35,363 bases of DNA, from assembly GCA_035532835.1 (NCBI GenBank), contig DATKQG010000017.1, positions 1-35,363 on the forward strand, written 5' to 3'. Below are positions 24,305 to 33,584 of this stretch, piece by piece. The notes below the pieces were generated by a model, which was not told the DNA's origin, did not search any database, and saw only the letters and a program-made list of their open reading frames with translations. Each line of letters starts with the position of its first letter. The first letter of the stretch is position 1. A program made the translations under genes and the position numbers. The stretch is from Candidatus Dormiibacterota bacterium (GTDB lineage Bacteria; Vulcanimicrobiota; Vulcanimicrobiia; Vulcanimicrobiales; Vulcanimicrobiaceae).

Positions 24305-26935
24305 ATGAACGTAGAAAAGATGACCGAGCGCGTTTCGGATGCGCTCAACGGTGCGTATACCCGCGCCTTGCACGAACACAACACCCAGACGACCCCCGAG
24401 CACATGCTCGCCGCCCTGCTCGAGCAGGAGCGCGGCATCGCGCCGGACATCCTCGCCAAGGCCGGCGCCGACCCGAAGGCGGTCGCACGCGCCGCCGACG
24501 CCGCGATCGGCAAGCTGCCGCGGCTCTCCGGCAGTAACGCCGATTCGGCCCAAGTGACCCTTTCGCCGGAGCTTGGGCGGGTGATGGCTACGGCAGAGAC
24601 CGAGGCCCAAGCGCTGCAAGACGACTACACGTCGGTCGAACACGTGTTGCTCGCGATGTCGCAGGCATCCGGCGCGGTCGGCCAACTCTTCCGCGAAGGC
24701 GGCATCACGCGCGACAAGTTGCTGCAAGCCTTGCGCGACGTCCGCGGCAACCAGCGCGTCACCACCAAAGATCCCGAAGGCACGTATAAATCGCTCGAGC
24801 GTTACGGGCGCGATCTCACGCTCGAAGCCGAGCGCGGCAAGCTCGATCCGGTGATCGGGCGCGACGACGAAATTCGTCGCATCGTGCAAGTGCTCTCGCG
24901 CCGCACGAAAAACAATCCCGTCCTCATCGGCGATCCCGGTGTCGGTAAAACCGCGATCGTCGAAGGCCTCGCGCAGCGCATCGTTCGCGGCGACGTGCCG
25001 GAGGGCTTGAAAAACAAACGCGTGGTCTCGCTCGATATGGGAGCGCTGATTGCCGGTGCGAAGTATCGCGGCGAATTTGAAGAGCGCCTCAAAGCCGTGT
25101 TGAAAGACGTCTCCAATAGCGAAGGGCAGATCGTCCTCTTCCTCGACGAGCTGCATACCGTTGTCGGCGCGGGTAAGGCCGATGGCGCGATGGATGCGAG
25201 CAATCTCCTCAAACCGATGTTGGCGCGCGGCGAATTGCACATGATCGGCGCGACGACGCTTGACGAATACCGCAAGTACATCGAAAAAGATGCGGCTCTC
25301 GAACGGCGCTTTCAGCCGATCGTGGTCGACCAACCCAGCGTTGAAGATACCATTTCCATCCTACGCGGCCTCAAAGAGCGCTACGAAGCGCACCACGGCG
25401 TTCGGATCAAGGACGGCGCGCTGGTGGCTGCCGCGACCATGAGCAATCGCTATATTACCGATCGCTTTTTGCCCGATAAGGCCATCGATCTTATCGATGA
25501 AGCCGGCGCCAAGCTGCGCACCGAAATCGATTCGATGCCGCAAGAATTGGACGAAATCTCGCGCCGCGTCATGCAACTCGAAATCGAGCGCGAAGCGCTG
25601 CGTAAAGAGGATGACCGCGCCAGCCGCGAGCGCCTCGCCGTACTGGAACGCGAACTCGCGGGCCTGCGCGAGCAACAGACCGGATTGCGCCTGCAGTGGG
25701 ATACCGAAAAGAACGCCGCGACCAAGCTGCAAGGCTTGCGCGATCGCATCGAGCAAACGAAGGTGCAGATCGAACAGGCCACGCGCCAAGCCGATTACGG
25801 CCGCGCCTCCGAGCTGCAGTACGGCGCTCTGCCCCAGCTCGAAAAACAGCTCAAAGCCGAAGAGGACGCCGCGTATTCCAACAATGGGAAGGGCCGTCTC
25901 TCCAAGGAAGAGGTGGACGAAGAAGACATCGCCGAGGTGATCTCGCGCTGGACCGGCGTGCCGCTCTCCAAACTCCTCGAAGGCGAGAAGCAGAAGTTGC
26001 TGCATCTCGATGAAGAGCTGCACAAACGCGTCATCGGCCAGAACCAGGCCGTCGATTCGGTCGCCGAAGCCGTGCTGCGTTCGCGCTCGGGCTTGGCCGA
26101 CCCCAATCGTCCGATCGGCTCGTTTATTTTTCTCGGCCCCACCGGCGTCGGCAAGACGGAGCTGGCGCGCGCGCTAGCCGAGTATCTTTTCGACGACGAA
26201 CGCGCGTTGATTCGTATCGATATGTCCGAGTATCAGGAGAAGCACACCGTCGCGCGCCTGCTCGGTGCCCCTCCCGGATACGTCGGCTACGACGAGGGCG
26301 GCCAGCTCACCGAAGCGGTGCGGCGCCGGCCGTATTCGGTCATCCTCTTCGACGAAATCGAGAAGGCGCACCCGGATGTCTTCAACGTCTTTCTGCAAAT
26401 TCTCGACGACGGTCGCTTGACCGACGGGCAAGGCCACACGGTCGACTTCCGCAACACGATCGTGATCATGACCTCGAACATCGGCAGCCACCGCATTCTC
26501 GATTACAAGGGCGAATCCGGCGGAGCCGACGAGGCGCTGATGCGTGCGACCGTGATGGAAGAACTCCGCGCACATTTCCGCCCCGAATTCCTCAATCGCG
26601 TCGATGAAATCATCGTCTTCCACGCGCTGACCGAAGACCAGCTCGGGGAGATCGTCGAGATCCAGTTGCAGCGTTTACGCGCGCGGCTGGCCGAACGGCG
26701 CATCACGCTCGTCCTCGACCAAGCGGCGAAAGTGCATCTGGTGAAAGCGGGCTTCGATCCACACTACGGCGCGCGCCCACTCAAGCGTACGATTCAAAAG
26801 GAGCTGGAAACCCCGCTCGGGCGCCGCATCCTCTCCGGCGATATCGCCGACGGCGACACGGTGGAGGTAGGCGTCAACGACGTCACCGGCGAGCTGACGT
26901 TCCGCTCGGCCGCGCCGGTTTCGGCGATGGCATAG
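24305..26935 (+). CDS. clpB: ATP-dependent disaggregase ClpB
   Basis: ClpB is a hexameric AAA+ machine that pulls polypeptides out of aggregates together with DnaK. At 876 residues it is full length. In order: an N-domain with two Clp_N repeats ([13 protein letters not shown] and [13 protein letters not shown]), NBD1 with Walker [18 protein letters not shown] and Walker B LFLDELHT, a coiled-coil middle domain (about residues 410-530, rich in Glu/Arg/Leu) that distinguishes ClpB from ClpA/ClpC, NBD2 with [16 protein letters not shown] and [13 protein letters not shown], and the sensor-2 GARPLKR near the end. The ATG at 24305 has only a weak ribosome-binding site. It is divergent from yceI and converges with arsR 17 bases away. 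No heat-shock operator of a type I know is visible upstream. Confidence 0.96.
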   Translation: MNVEKMTERVSDALNGAYTRALHEHNTQTTPEHMLAALLEQERGIAPDILAKAGADPKAVARAADAAIGKLPRLSGSNADSAQVTLSPELGRVMATAETEAQALQDDYTSVEHVLLAMSQASGAVGQLFREGGITRDKLLQALRDVRGNQRVTTKDPEGTYKSLERYGRDLTLEAERGKLDPVIGRDDEIRRIVQVLSRRTKNNPVLIGDPGVGKTAIVEGLAQRIVRGDVPEGLKNKRVVSLDMGALIAGAKYRGEFEERLKAVLKDVSNSEGQIVLFLDELHTVVGAGKADGAMDASNLLKPMLARGELHMIGATTLDEYRKYIEKDAALERRFQPIVVDQPSVEDTISILRGLKERYEAHHGVRIKDGALVAAATMSNRYITDRFLPDKAIDLIDEAGAKLRTEIDSMPQELDEISRRVMQLEIEREALRKEDDRASRERLAVLERELAGLREQQTGLRLQWDTEKNAATKLQGLRDRIEQTKVQIEQATRQADYGRASELQYGALPQLEKQLKAEEDAAYSNNGKGRLSKEEVDEEDIAEVISRWTGVPLSKLLEGEKQKLLHLDEELHKRVIGQNQAVDSVAEAVLRSRSGLADPNRPIGSFIFLGPTGVGKTELARALAEYLFDDERALIRIDMSEYQEKHTVARLLGAPPGYVGYDEGGQLTEAVRRRPYSVILFDEIEKAHPDVFNVFLQILDDGRLTDGQGHTVDFRNTIVIMTSNIGSHRILDYKGESGGADEALMRATVMEELRAHFRPEFLNRVDEIIVFHALTEDQLGEIVEIQLQRLRARLAERRITLVLDQAAKVHLVKAGFDPHYGARPLKRTIQKELETPLGRRILSGDIADGDTVEVGVNDVTGELTFRSAAPVSAMA

Positions 26936-26952
26936 CGGATGCGGCCGGCGCG

Positions 26953-27288
26953 CTACGTTTGCGGTAGCGCTTCGACGGCCGTGAGCAGCCCGGCGAGCAG
27001 GCCCGGGAACATATCATCGATCAGCTCGCGGCGCAGGGAGAGATACTTCTTGCGCCCTTCGTAGCGAGCGGTGATGAGCCCGGCTTCGCGCAGCACTTTG
27101 AGATGGTGCGAGAGATTCTGCTTGCTCGTGACGTCGCAGAATTCATAGGGGCATCGTTCGCCGCCGATCGCCAACTGGCGCACTAACTCGAGGCGCGTCG
27201 GGTCGCTCAAGGCGGCCAATACGCCGTAGATCGTGATGTCTTCCCGTTCGGGGAACCAGTAGGTGCGAGTCGGCTGTTCGTTCGTCAT
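26953..27288 (-). CDS. ArsR family transcriptional repressor
   Basis: A 111-residue winged-helix regulator. The core YGVLAALSDPTRLELVRQLAI is followed by the recognition helix region SKQNLSHHLKVLREAGLI and the wing ARYEGRKKYLSLR. Two cysteines (ERCPYEFC) precede the recognition helix, near where some ArsR proteins bind thiophilic metals, but the classic ELCVCDL box is not present, so metal sensing is uncertain. It is transcribed away from a small gene plus a DHA2 efflux pump. The gap holds two AGTACAA/TTGTACT palindromes over the promoter, so it most likely represses both itself and the pump. The ligand cannot be read from sequence. Confidence 0.9.
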   Translation of the reverse strand: MTNEQPTRTYWFPEREDITIYGVLAALSDPTRLELVRQLAIGGERCPYEFCDVTSKQNLSHHLKVLREAGLITARYEGRKKYLSLRRELIDDMFPGLLAGLLTAVEALPQT

Positions 27289-27307
27289 ATCTTTTTGTGC
27301 GGAGCGC

Positions 27308-27359
27308 TTGACAGTACAATAACCATTGTACTATTATCCAGTACAAGATGTATTGTACT
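27308..27359 (+). promoter_or_regulatory. Promoter with two ArsR-type operators
   Basis: TTGACA (27308-27313) and TATTAT (27332-27337), 18 bases apart, make a near-consensus plus-strand promoter. Operator 1, AGTACAAT-AACC-ATTGTACT (27313-27332), fills the spacer. Operator 2, AGTACAA-GATGTA-TTGTACT (27340-27359), covers the start site and abuts the ATG at 27360. Centres are 27 bases apart. Binding by the divergent ArsR protein would shut off the efflux genes. Confidence 0.8.
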
Positions 27360-27698
27360 ATGGACGACCGGGAGACGTCCAGCCGCGGTCTCACCCCCGA
27401 CGCCCGCGCGGCCTACGCCGCGCTCGCCCGGCAGGCGCAGGCCCTTGGGCGCATCTCCGCCTCCCTTCAACAAGAAGCCCGAAGGGTATCCCGTGCCTAC
27501 GAGGCCGCGCTCCTCGAGGGCGACCATTCGGCGTGGAGCGACTTCGTGCGCGCCTGCGCCCAACTCGCCGCCCACGGCTCCAGCATCGCATCGGTGATGG
27601 AATACAGCGCGCCCGAACGTGAGGCCCAAGCGTTTTTCGAGCAGATCGCGCTCGAAAATGCCGACTTGCTCGACCAACCAGTCTTTGCCCTAGCTTAG
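27360..27698 (+). CDS. Small helical hypothetical protein under ArsR control
   Basis: A 112-residue protein (MDDRETSSRGLTPDARAAYA...) rich in Ala, Glu, Arg and Gln, predicted largely alpha-helical (LARQAQALGRISASLQQEARRV; EREAQAFFEQIALENADLL). It has no cysteines, signal peptide or membrane segment. ATG at 27360 is preferred because the promoter's start point would fall near 27344 and operator 2 occupies the region to 27359; an ATG at 27348 in the same frame is possible. Neither has a good ribosome-binding site, so translation may be from a very short leader. It lies 23 bases before the efflux pump gene and is presumably co-expressed. No family recognised; an accessory role in efflux or sensing is only contextual. 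Confidence 0.65.
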   Translation: MDDRETSSRGLTPDARAAYAALARQAQALGRISASLQQEARRVSRAYEAALLEGDHSAWSDFVRACAQLAAHGSSIASVMEYSAPEREAQAFFEQIALENADLLDQPVFALA

Positions 27699-27721
27699 CC
27701 CGCACCACCGGAAGGCTCCCA

Positions 27722-29302
27722 ATGTCCAACGTCGTTGAATACGGCGCACGCCGTGCTGCCGTCGTGACTGCCGTCATGCTCGCCGCGCTCATGCAACTCG
27801 CGGACACCACGATCGTGAACGTGGCTCTCCCCACCATCGACGGATCGCTCGGCGCTACGACCGATCAAGGCGCGTGGTTCGTCACCGCCTACATCATTGC
27901 GAACGTCATCGTGATCCCGCTCTCACCGTGGTTTATCACGTTGCTCGGACGGCGTAACTATTTCGCGCTTTCGATCGCGGGATTCACGGTGGTTTCCGTA
28001 TTGTGCGGCCTCGCTAACGACACGACGACCGAGATCGCGCTACGATTCATTCAAGGTGCGTTCGGCGGCGGATTAATGGTGCCGGCGCAACAGATCATCC
28101 GCGACACGTTCCCACCAAATCTGCTCGGCAAGAGCCAATCGCTGTTCGCGCTCGCCGTCGTCATCGGCCCCACGATCGGCCCAACCCTCGGTGGATTGCT
28201 GACCGATCAAGCCTCGTGGCGCTGGGTGTTCTTCATCAACGTGCTGCCGGGCATCGCGGCAACGATCTTGGTGATGCTATTCGTGCGCGACCCGGAGCGC
28301 CCGCGACGGATGTCGTTCGACTTCTTCGGCGTCGGACTACTCGCGGTCGGCCTAGGCGCATTGCAGTACGTCCTTGACGAAGGCGAACGCGACGGCTGGT
28401 TTAGCGATAGCAATATCGTGATGCTTGCGGCCCTCTCGTTCCTAGCGCTGCTCGCCTTCACGCTCTGGGAACTCTACGGCGCGAAAAACCCCGGCGTCGC
28501 GCTGCGCGTATTCGGCCAACGCTCCGTATGGGCGCTCGCCGTCATCAATTTTGCCGTCGGCGGCGCGATCTTCGGATTGGTGTTCATCCAGCCGCAGTAC
28601 ACGCAAGAGTCGCTCGGCTTTACCACGACGCTCGCCGGCATGTTGCTGATGGTGCGAGCCGGCACGATCGCGATACTCTATCCGATTACCACGTGGGTTG
28701 TTTCCCAACCGCGAATCGATCTGCGCGCCGTCGCTGCCGCAGGCATCTTCGTCGCCGGGCTCGCCACATGGCTGCAGACCTATCAGATGACGACCAACTC
28801 CTCATTCCTAACGTTCGTCCTCACGCAGATGCTCAGCGGGGTCGGCTTCGCCTTCGTGTTCGTACCGCTCAACGTCGTACTCTTCAAAGCCGTCGTCCCA
28901 TCAACGATTCCAGCAGCGCTCGCGCTGACGCGACTCGCCCAACAAATCGGCGCCTCGGTGGGATCGGCATATGCTGCAACGCTCCTCGATCGCGGCTTCG
29001 CCATCGCACAGAACGCGCTCGCCGGATCGGTTTCGCTCGGACGCGCATCGGTGCAGCAGTTTCTCGCGGCGCACGGCCCGCACGCACTCGGCACGTTGGA
29101 GGGGCTGGTCGCAGCGCAAGCCGCAAACATCTCGGCTGCCCAAGCCACGAAATTCTTCGCGCTCGCCACCATGTGCGCCACCGCGCTACCGTTCTTGCTC
29201 GCCCGCAGCCGAGAGCACCACGAAGCGCTTGCAACACCACCGGTAAGAACCGAACGCGGTGCAATCGACACTCCGCGCAAGCGCGTTGTAGCGACCCGCT
29301 AG
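27722..29302 (+). CDS. DHA2 family (EmrB/QacA) multidrug efflux MFS transporter
   Basis: A 526-residue major facilitator with about fourteen membrane segments, the hallmark of the DHA2 drug:proton antiporters. Helix 1 is MLAALMQLADTTIVNVALPTID, containing the conserved acidic residue and the DxxIVNVALP signature. Motif A-like LLGRRNYF lies in loop 2-3, and motif C-like VIGPTIGPTLGGLLTD in helix 5, followed by WRWVFFINVLPG. GGAAGG lies just before the ATG. It is the second gene behind the ArsR-controlled promoter, so expression should be induced by whatever the repressor senses. No MFP (EmrA) gene is nearby. The stop is 6 bases from structured element copy B. Confidence 0.93.
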   Translation: MSNVVEYGARRAAVVTAVMLAALMQLADTTIVNVALPTIDGSLGATTDQGAWFVTAYIIANVIVIPLSPWFITLLGRRNYFALSIAGFTVVSVLCGLANDTTTEIALRFIQGAFGGGLMVPAQQIIRDTFPPNLLGKSQSLFALAVVIGPTIGPTLGGLLTDQASWRWVFFINVLPGIAATILVMLFVRDPERPRRMSFDFFGVGLLAVGLGALQYVLDEGERDGWFSDSNIVMLAALSFLALLAFTLWELYGAKNPGVALRVFGQRSVWALAVINFAVGGAIFGLVFIQPQYTQESLGFTTTLAGMLLMVRAGTIAILYPITTWVVSQPRIDLRAVAAAGIFVAGLATWLQTYQMTTNSSFLTFVLTQMLSGVGFAFVFVPLNVVLFKAVVPSTIPAALALTRLAQQIGASVGSAYAATLLDRGFAIAQNALAGSVSLGRASVQQFLAAHGPHALGTLEGLVAAQAANISAAQATKFFALATMCATALPFLLARSREHHEALATPPVRTERGAIDTPRKRVVATR

Positions 29303-29308
29303 AACCTA

Positions 29309-29486
29309 TAGGCAGCGGAAAAGCCGCGGTAGGGGCTAGATTGGGAGCGTGCAGTTTTTTCGACCTGGCCCGGAGGGCCATTTCAAAACTTGTTCTGTCG
29401 AAAAAATGCTCGAGCTAAAAAATTTCACGGATGAAATTTTTTGGCGTCTCCCGATCTAGCCCCTACCGCGGCTTTTCCGCTGCCTA
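29309..29486. repeat. 178-nt structured palindromic element, copy B
   Basis: Outer arms 29309-29347 and 29448-29486 pair over 39 bp with one mismatch (a G-U in RNA) and include GGGCTAG. In the 100-nt centre, TTTTTTCGAC (29355-29364) pairs with GTCGAAAAAA (29397-29406) and encloses TGGCCC-GGA-GGGCCA (29366-29380). A second hairpin, AAAAAATTTCA-CGGA-TGAAATTTTTT, spans 29417-29442. It fills the gap between the convergent efflux-pump and typA genes. Length, nesting and loop positions match copy A, while most stem sequences differ. Confidence 0.85.
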
Positions 29487-29492
29487 AGCTCG

Positions 29493-31319
29493 CTACGTCG
29501 CCGTCTTTTCGCGGCGGCGCGCCTTGAGGCGCTCGCTCTCATCCAGGATGCGCTTGCGAATGCGGATCGTCTTCGGTGTTACCTCGACGAGCTCGTCATC
29601 TTCGATGAATTCGATCGCGCGTTCGAGCGAGAGTTCCTCGGGCGGCGCGAGACGCACGGTGTCGTCCGAACCGGAGGCGCGCATGTTGGTGAGCTTCTTG
29701 GCTTTGACGACGTTGAGCGCGATGTCCTTATCGTCGTTGGCTTTGCCGACGATCATGCCTTCGTACGCTTCGGCGCCGGGGCCGACGAAGAAGCGGCCGC
29801 GCTGTTCGACGCCGGCGAGTGCGTAGGCGGTAATCGTGCCGGTGTCGCTGGCGACGAGAGCGCCGACGTTGCGGCCGGGGAGTTCGCCTTGCCACTCTTG
29901 GTGATCGTAGTAGGTGTGCGACATCACGGCGGTGCCGCGTGTGAGCGTCAGCAGTTCGCCGCGCAGGCCGAAGATGGCGCGGGTCGGCATCGTGTATTCG
30001 AGGCGACGCGAATCGCCGACGTTGATCATGTTGGACATGATCGCCTTGCGCTTGCCGAGCGCTTCGATAACGGCGCCGGCGTAGTCTTCTTGCACGTCGA
30101 CCACGACGTACTCGACCGGTTCCCAGCGCTTGCCGTCGCGTTCCATGATGATGACTTGCGGTTTGGAGACGGCGATTTCGTAGCCTTCGCGACGCATCGT
30201 TTCGATGAGGATCGAGAGATGGAGTTCGCCGCGGCCGCGCACTTCGAACGTGTCGGCCGATTCGGTATCTTCAACGCGCAGTGCGACGTTGGATTCGAGT
30301 TCGCGCATCAAGCGGTCGCGAATCTGTCGCGAGGTGAGGAACTTGCCCTCTTGGCCTGCGAACGGCGAGTTGTTGACCGAGAAGAACATCGAGACCGTAG
30401 GCTCGTCGACCGCGACGGCGTGAATGCCCTCGGGGGCGCCGGCGTCGGCGATAGTATCGCCGATGTTCAAATCTTCGATGCCTGAGACGCAGATGATATC
30501 GCCGGCGGCGGCTTCCTCGACTTCGATACGTTCGAGCCCTTGGAAGGTGAGCATCTTGGTGAGGCGGAGGCCCATTTCGACTTTGCCGTCGCGTCCGACT
30601 TTGGCGATCGGCGCGTTCACGCGCGTGCTGCCGCGGAAGATGCGCCCGATGCCGATGCGTCCGACGAATTTGTTGTGATCGATTGCGGAGATGAGCAGCT
30701 GGAACGGCCCATCTTCGGCCGGGGCTTCGGGAACGTGATTGGCGATCGTTTCGAAGAGCGGCTCGAGATTCTCGCTCGGATCTTCGAGCGTGCGCTTTGC
30801 GATGCCCATGCGCCCGTTGGTGAAGACGACCGGGAAATCGGCTTGCTCGTCGCTTGCGCCGAGTTCGATAAAGAGGTCGAAGACCTCGTTGACGATCTCG
30901 GTGGGGCGCGCATCCTTGCGGTCGATTTTGTTGATCGCGACCAAGACTTTGAGATCGAGTTCGAGCGCCTTGCGCAGCACGAAGCGCGTCTGCGGCATCA
31001 CGCCTTCGGCCGCATCGACGAGCAGGAACACGCCCTGCACCATCTGCAGCACGCGCTCGACTTCGCCACCGAAATCGGCGTGGCCGGGCGTATCGACGAT
31101 GTTGAACTTGACGTCGCCGTGGCGAATCGCCGTGTTTTTGGCAAGAATGGTAATGCCGCGCTCTTTTTCGAGCGGGTTGGAGTCCATCACGCGGGTCGCC
31201 ACATGCTGGCCCTCGCGGAAGACGCCGCTCTGTTTGAGCATGGCATCGACGAGCGTGGTTTTGCCGTGGTCGACGTGGGCGATGATTGCGACGTTGCGGA
31301 TATCAGGACGGGTCTTCAC
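29493..31319 (-). CDS. typA: Ribosome-associated GTPase TypA/BipA
   Basis: TypA/BipA is an EF-G-like translational GTPase that aids 50S assembly and stress or cold adaptation. With the GTG at 31319 the product is 608 residues, as usual. The G domain begins immediately: [23 protein letters not shown] (G1), [11 protein letters not shown] (switch I), [19 protein letters not shown] (G3) and [13 protein letters not shown] (G4). Further on are the BipA-typical [25 protein letters not shown] and the C-terminal domain ending [18 protein letters not shown]. The frame is open upstream to 31469, but that extension is not conserved. The ribosome-binding site is poor. It converges with the efflux pump gene across structured element B. 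Confidence 0.95.
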   Translation of the reverse strand: MKTRPDIRNVAIIAHVDHGKTTLVDAMLKQSGVFREGQHVATRVMDSNPLEKERGITILAKNTAIRHGDVKFNIVDTPGHADFGGEVERVLQMVQGVFLLVDAAEGVMPQTRFVLRKALELDLKVLVAINKIDRKDARPTEIVNEVFDLFIELGASDEQADFPVVFTNGRMGIAKRTLEDPSENLEPLFETIANHVPEAPAEDGPFQLLISAIDHNKFVGRIGIGRIFRGSTRVNAPIAKVGRDGKVEMGLRLTKMLTFQGLERIEVEEAAAGDIICVSGIEDLNIGDTIADAGAPEGIHAVAVDEPTVSMFFSVNNSPFAGQEGKFLTSRQIRDRLMRELESNVALRVEDTESADTFEVRGRGELHLSILIETMRREGYEIAVSKPQVIIMERDGKRWEPVEYVVVDVQEDYAGAVIEALGKRKAIMSNMINVGDSRRLEYTMPTRAIFGLRGELLTLTRGTAVMSHTYYDHQEWQGELPGRNVGALVASDTGTITAYALAGVEQRGRFFVGPGAEAYEGMIVGKANDDKDIALNVVKAKKLTNMRASGSDDTVRLAPPEELSLERAIEFIEDDELVEVTPKTIRIRKRILDESERLKARRREKTAT

Positions 31320-31372
31320 GAGGGAAGTTCTACCACAGAATACGCCTTTTGCGCTACCGCCTAGCGCGCCCG

Positions 31373-32649
31373 CTAGGCACGCGGGAGCGTAAACCAGAAG
31401 CTCGTGAGCCGCTCCGGCTCGCTTTCGAAGCCGATTTGGCCGCCCATTTTGGTGACGAGTTCCCGGCAAATGTAGAGGCCTAGCCCGATCGAGCCATCGT
31501 CCAAAGCAAGGTGGCCAAACCGAGTAAAGAGCTTGCTTCGGTCCTCTTCGGCGATCCCGGGCCCTTCGTTGACCACCGCGATCGTCACCCGATCCTCGGA
31601 GCCGTGCACGTCGATGTGGATGGGGCTATCGGGATAGCTGTACTTCACGGCGTTTTTGAGCAGGTTGGTGAGAATCTGCACGGTTCGCCCAACGTCCGCC
31701 AACATCGCCGGGACGGGCTCCAGATAGGCCGCATGAAAAGTGCGCTCCGGGTGCTCGCTACGAATCCGCGCCATCGATTCCTCGAGAATCGGGACCGGAT
31801 CGACCGGCTCGACCCGCAGGGAGAGATGCCCCGCCTCCATCCGCGAAAGCAGCAAGAAGTCCTCGAAAATGGACGAGAGCCGCATCGTGGAGCTTGAAAG
31901 CACGCCTCCTGGCGTCGCTCGGCGCCCCGCGATTCAAAGTGCGTTTCGAAGAGGGCGCTCGCGCCCCGGATGGCGGCTAACGGCGAGCGTACTTCGTGCG
32001 AGATCATGCTGAAGAACTCGTTTTGAACGCGGGCGTTCTCTTCGAGGATACGGCGGCGTTCGATCTCGGCCTGATGGGCGCGCGTGTTCGCGAGCGCGAG
32101 CCCGACCAAGTTGACGAAGAGCTGCATTTTGCGCAGGGTCTCGCGAGAGGGCACCTTGCCGTCCGTAGGGGCATCGGCGGAGAGGTAGCCCAGCATCTGG
32201 CCGTCGTGGTCCGGCAGCACCAGAGCAAGCGTGTCGCGTTCGTGCCAGGCCCCGGGGGCACTCCGTAATTCATCGAGCGGACGATATCCCGTATAGATGC
32301 TTCTGGCCCAGAACGTCTCGTGCTCGGCCGGGGTGTAGTAGCAGTTGGGAAGCACTTGGGATTGTGGCTCGAGGAAGCCCAAAATGTCCTCGCGGACGAT
32401 GCGCTCGCCCAGGCGCGTGCGGACGATCTCTTCGGGAAACCCGTGGAGGACGCGGCGAAACAGATCTTCGCCCGGGGCATCGGCGGCGACGATGGTGACG
32501 TAGGTGAACCCGAACAGCTCCGAAACGGCGCGCGCGATCTGCTCGAGCGCCGGACCGATCTCCTGCGCGGCAAGAATGTCGTGCGTGATCGAGAGCAGGC
32601 GTTGGAGCAGCTCGGCCTCGGCCTGGCGGCCCTCTTTCGTCGAAGTCAT
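31373..32649 (-). pseudogene. GAF-domain sensor histidine kinase, split by a frameshift
   Basis: Two adjoining frames make one histidine kinase. From ATG 32649 come a GAF sensor domain (about residues 20-180, with SELFGFTYVTIVAADAPGEDLF), a linker helix, and the HisKA dimerisation domain with the phosphorylated His218 in SMISHEVRSPLAAIRG. That frame then degrades after FESRG. The other frame takes over at VLSSSTMRLSSIFEDFLLLSRMEAGHL and has an intact ATPase domain (NLLKNAVKYS, NEGPGIAEED, GSIGLGLYICREL). Adding one base in the CCCC run at 31925-31928 joins them. All catalytic motifs survive, so this may be a sequencing error, a recent mutation or rare frameshifting. There is no membrane segment and no adjacent response regulator. 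The cytoplasmic GAF ligand is unknown. Confidence 0.8.
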
Positions 32650-32971
32650 CGCCCTATAGGTATCGGCATAATCGCGACGCGAGCGGACGCAAGGCCCCCA
32701 CATCTTCACCGGAAAGGCCGCTGTGCTTGCCCGGACCCTGGGTTCGTGCCCGCGCTCGCGCACGCTATATTTGGAACGCGCGAGCGCCCGATTACGCGCC
32801 GCGTAAATTGCAGCAACGGAGCGTTGCGCCTTCGCGTCTTCTCAGGCCGGCCGCAGCGCTGATTTGGGCGTTCGCATCAAGTCTATTGCAGGATGGCTGT
32901 GAGGCAGCTAACAAGCTATCCTGGGATTTCCAGCCATATCGTTGCGCTACATAGCAGAGGAATTGAGTACG
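32650..32971. other. Intergenic region with 10-bp inverted repeat
   Basis: About 320 bases without a supported gene between the kinase and the DsrE-like gene. GCGCTCGCGC (32752-32761) and GCGCGAGCGC (32778-32787) form a perfect inverted repeat whose loop contains TATATTT, which could be a -10 element for either direction; no convincing -35 is visible. The 3' part (32889-32937) holds interleaved complementary segments described separately. Confidence 0.4.
32889..32937 (+). promoter_or_regulatory. Possible structured leader of the DsrE-like gene
   Basis: CAGGAT (32889-32894) is complementary to ATCCTG (32918-32923), and ATGGCTG (32893-32899) to CAGCCAT (32931-32937). The pairs interleave and share two bases, so they would form competing hairpins. 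This lies 35 bases before the gene's start. Whether it is transcribed and regulatory is unknown. Confidence 0.3.
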
Positions 32972-33463
32972 ATGAACAAACGGATACTTGCGGCCGTGGG
33001 CCTTTTACTAGGGCTCGCATTGGGCATGACGCCCAGCGCTCGCGCCGCCACGCCGACCCTGGCGCCGTTCGATTTCAATAACCCGACGTTTACGCATAGC
33101 CATCCGTTTGCGAAAGCGCATGTCGTCATTCAGGTGAGCCAAGATTCGCCGGCCGTGTGGACGCTGACGCTGAACAATGCGAAGAATCTGCTCGATTATT
33201 TCGGGCCCGAGCAAGTGCAGGTCGTCGTTGTCGCATACGGGCCGGGGCTGAAGATCCTGTTCGACAAGAGCCCCGTCGCGCAGTACATCGCATCGCTCGA
33301 TGCCGAAGGCGTGGAATTCGACGCCTGCCATAACACGTACGAAGCATTCACGAAAGCGCTCGGCAAAGCGCCGGTCCTGGTTCCCCAGGCCGTTATGGTG
33401 CCCGCCGGCGTCGTACGCATCATGCAACTCGAACAGCACGGCTTCGATTACATCCGCCCGTAA
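32972..33463 (+). CDS. Secreted DsrE/DsrF-like protein
   Basis: A 163-residue exported protein: signal peptide MNKRILAAVGLLLGLALGMTPSARA, then a DsrE-like alpha/beta domain (AHVVIQVSQDSP, TLNNAKNLLDYFGPEQVQVVVVAYGPGLKILFD). A single cysteine, Cys119 in FDACHNTYEAF, is at the position used for sulfur relay or persulfide binding in DsrE/TusD proteins. The end VVRIMQLEQHGFDYIRP is typical of the periplasmic subgroup. Its job may be sulfur (or selenium) handling outside the cytoplasm, but that is inference. ATG at 32972 has GAGG about 12 bases upstream and gives a proper signal peptide. It is followed by a 12-bp stem-loop. Confidence 0.82.
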   Translation: MNKRILAAVGLLLGLALGMTPSARAATPTLAPFDFNNPTFTHSHPFAKAHVVIQVSQDSPAVWTLTLNNAKNLLDYFGPEQVQVVVVAYGPGLKILFDKSPVAQYIASLDAEGVEFDACHNTYEAFTKALGKAPVLVPQAVMVPAGVVRIMQLEQHGFDYIRP

Positions 33464-33471
33464 AAACATTC

Positions 33472-33501
33472 AGCAACCCGCGCTTCACGGCGCGGGTTGC
33501 T
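33472..33501 (+). terminator. 12-bp stem-loop after the DsrE-like gene
   Basis: AGCAACCCGCGC (33472-33483) pairs with GCGCGGGTTGCT (33490-33501) over the loop TTCACG. There is no T-run after it on the plus strand; on the minus strand a TTTTT follows after a few bases. It is a plausible 3' end for the DsrE-like mRNA and separates it from the tRNA-Sec fragment 15 bases on. Confidence 0.6.
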
Positions 33502-33515
33502 CCATCACGGCACAT

Positions 33516-33556
33516 GGGAGCGTACGGGTCTGGTGGCTCGCACGGTCTTCAAATCC
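33516..33556 (+). tRNA. selC: 5' half of a selenocysteine tRNA (selC), truncated after the anticodon loop
   Basis: GGGAGCGT (33516-33523) suits the eight-base acceptor strand of tRNA-Sec. CGGGTC-TGGT-GGCTCG (33525-33540) forms the long six-base-pair D-stem with a four-base loop special to this tRNA. Then comes GGT followed by the loop CTTCAAA (33547-33553) with anticodon TCA at 33549-33551. After that the match ends: the anticodon stem does not close, and there is no long variable arm, T-arm (GGTTCGA) or ACGCTCCC acceptor complement in the rest of the window. The break coincides with the fall in GC content. A mobile element inserted at the anticodon loop, or a deletion, would explain it. Confidence 0.72.
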
Positions 33557-33584
33557 CCGACCAGGGATGTTGACGTATCCCATC

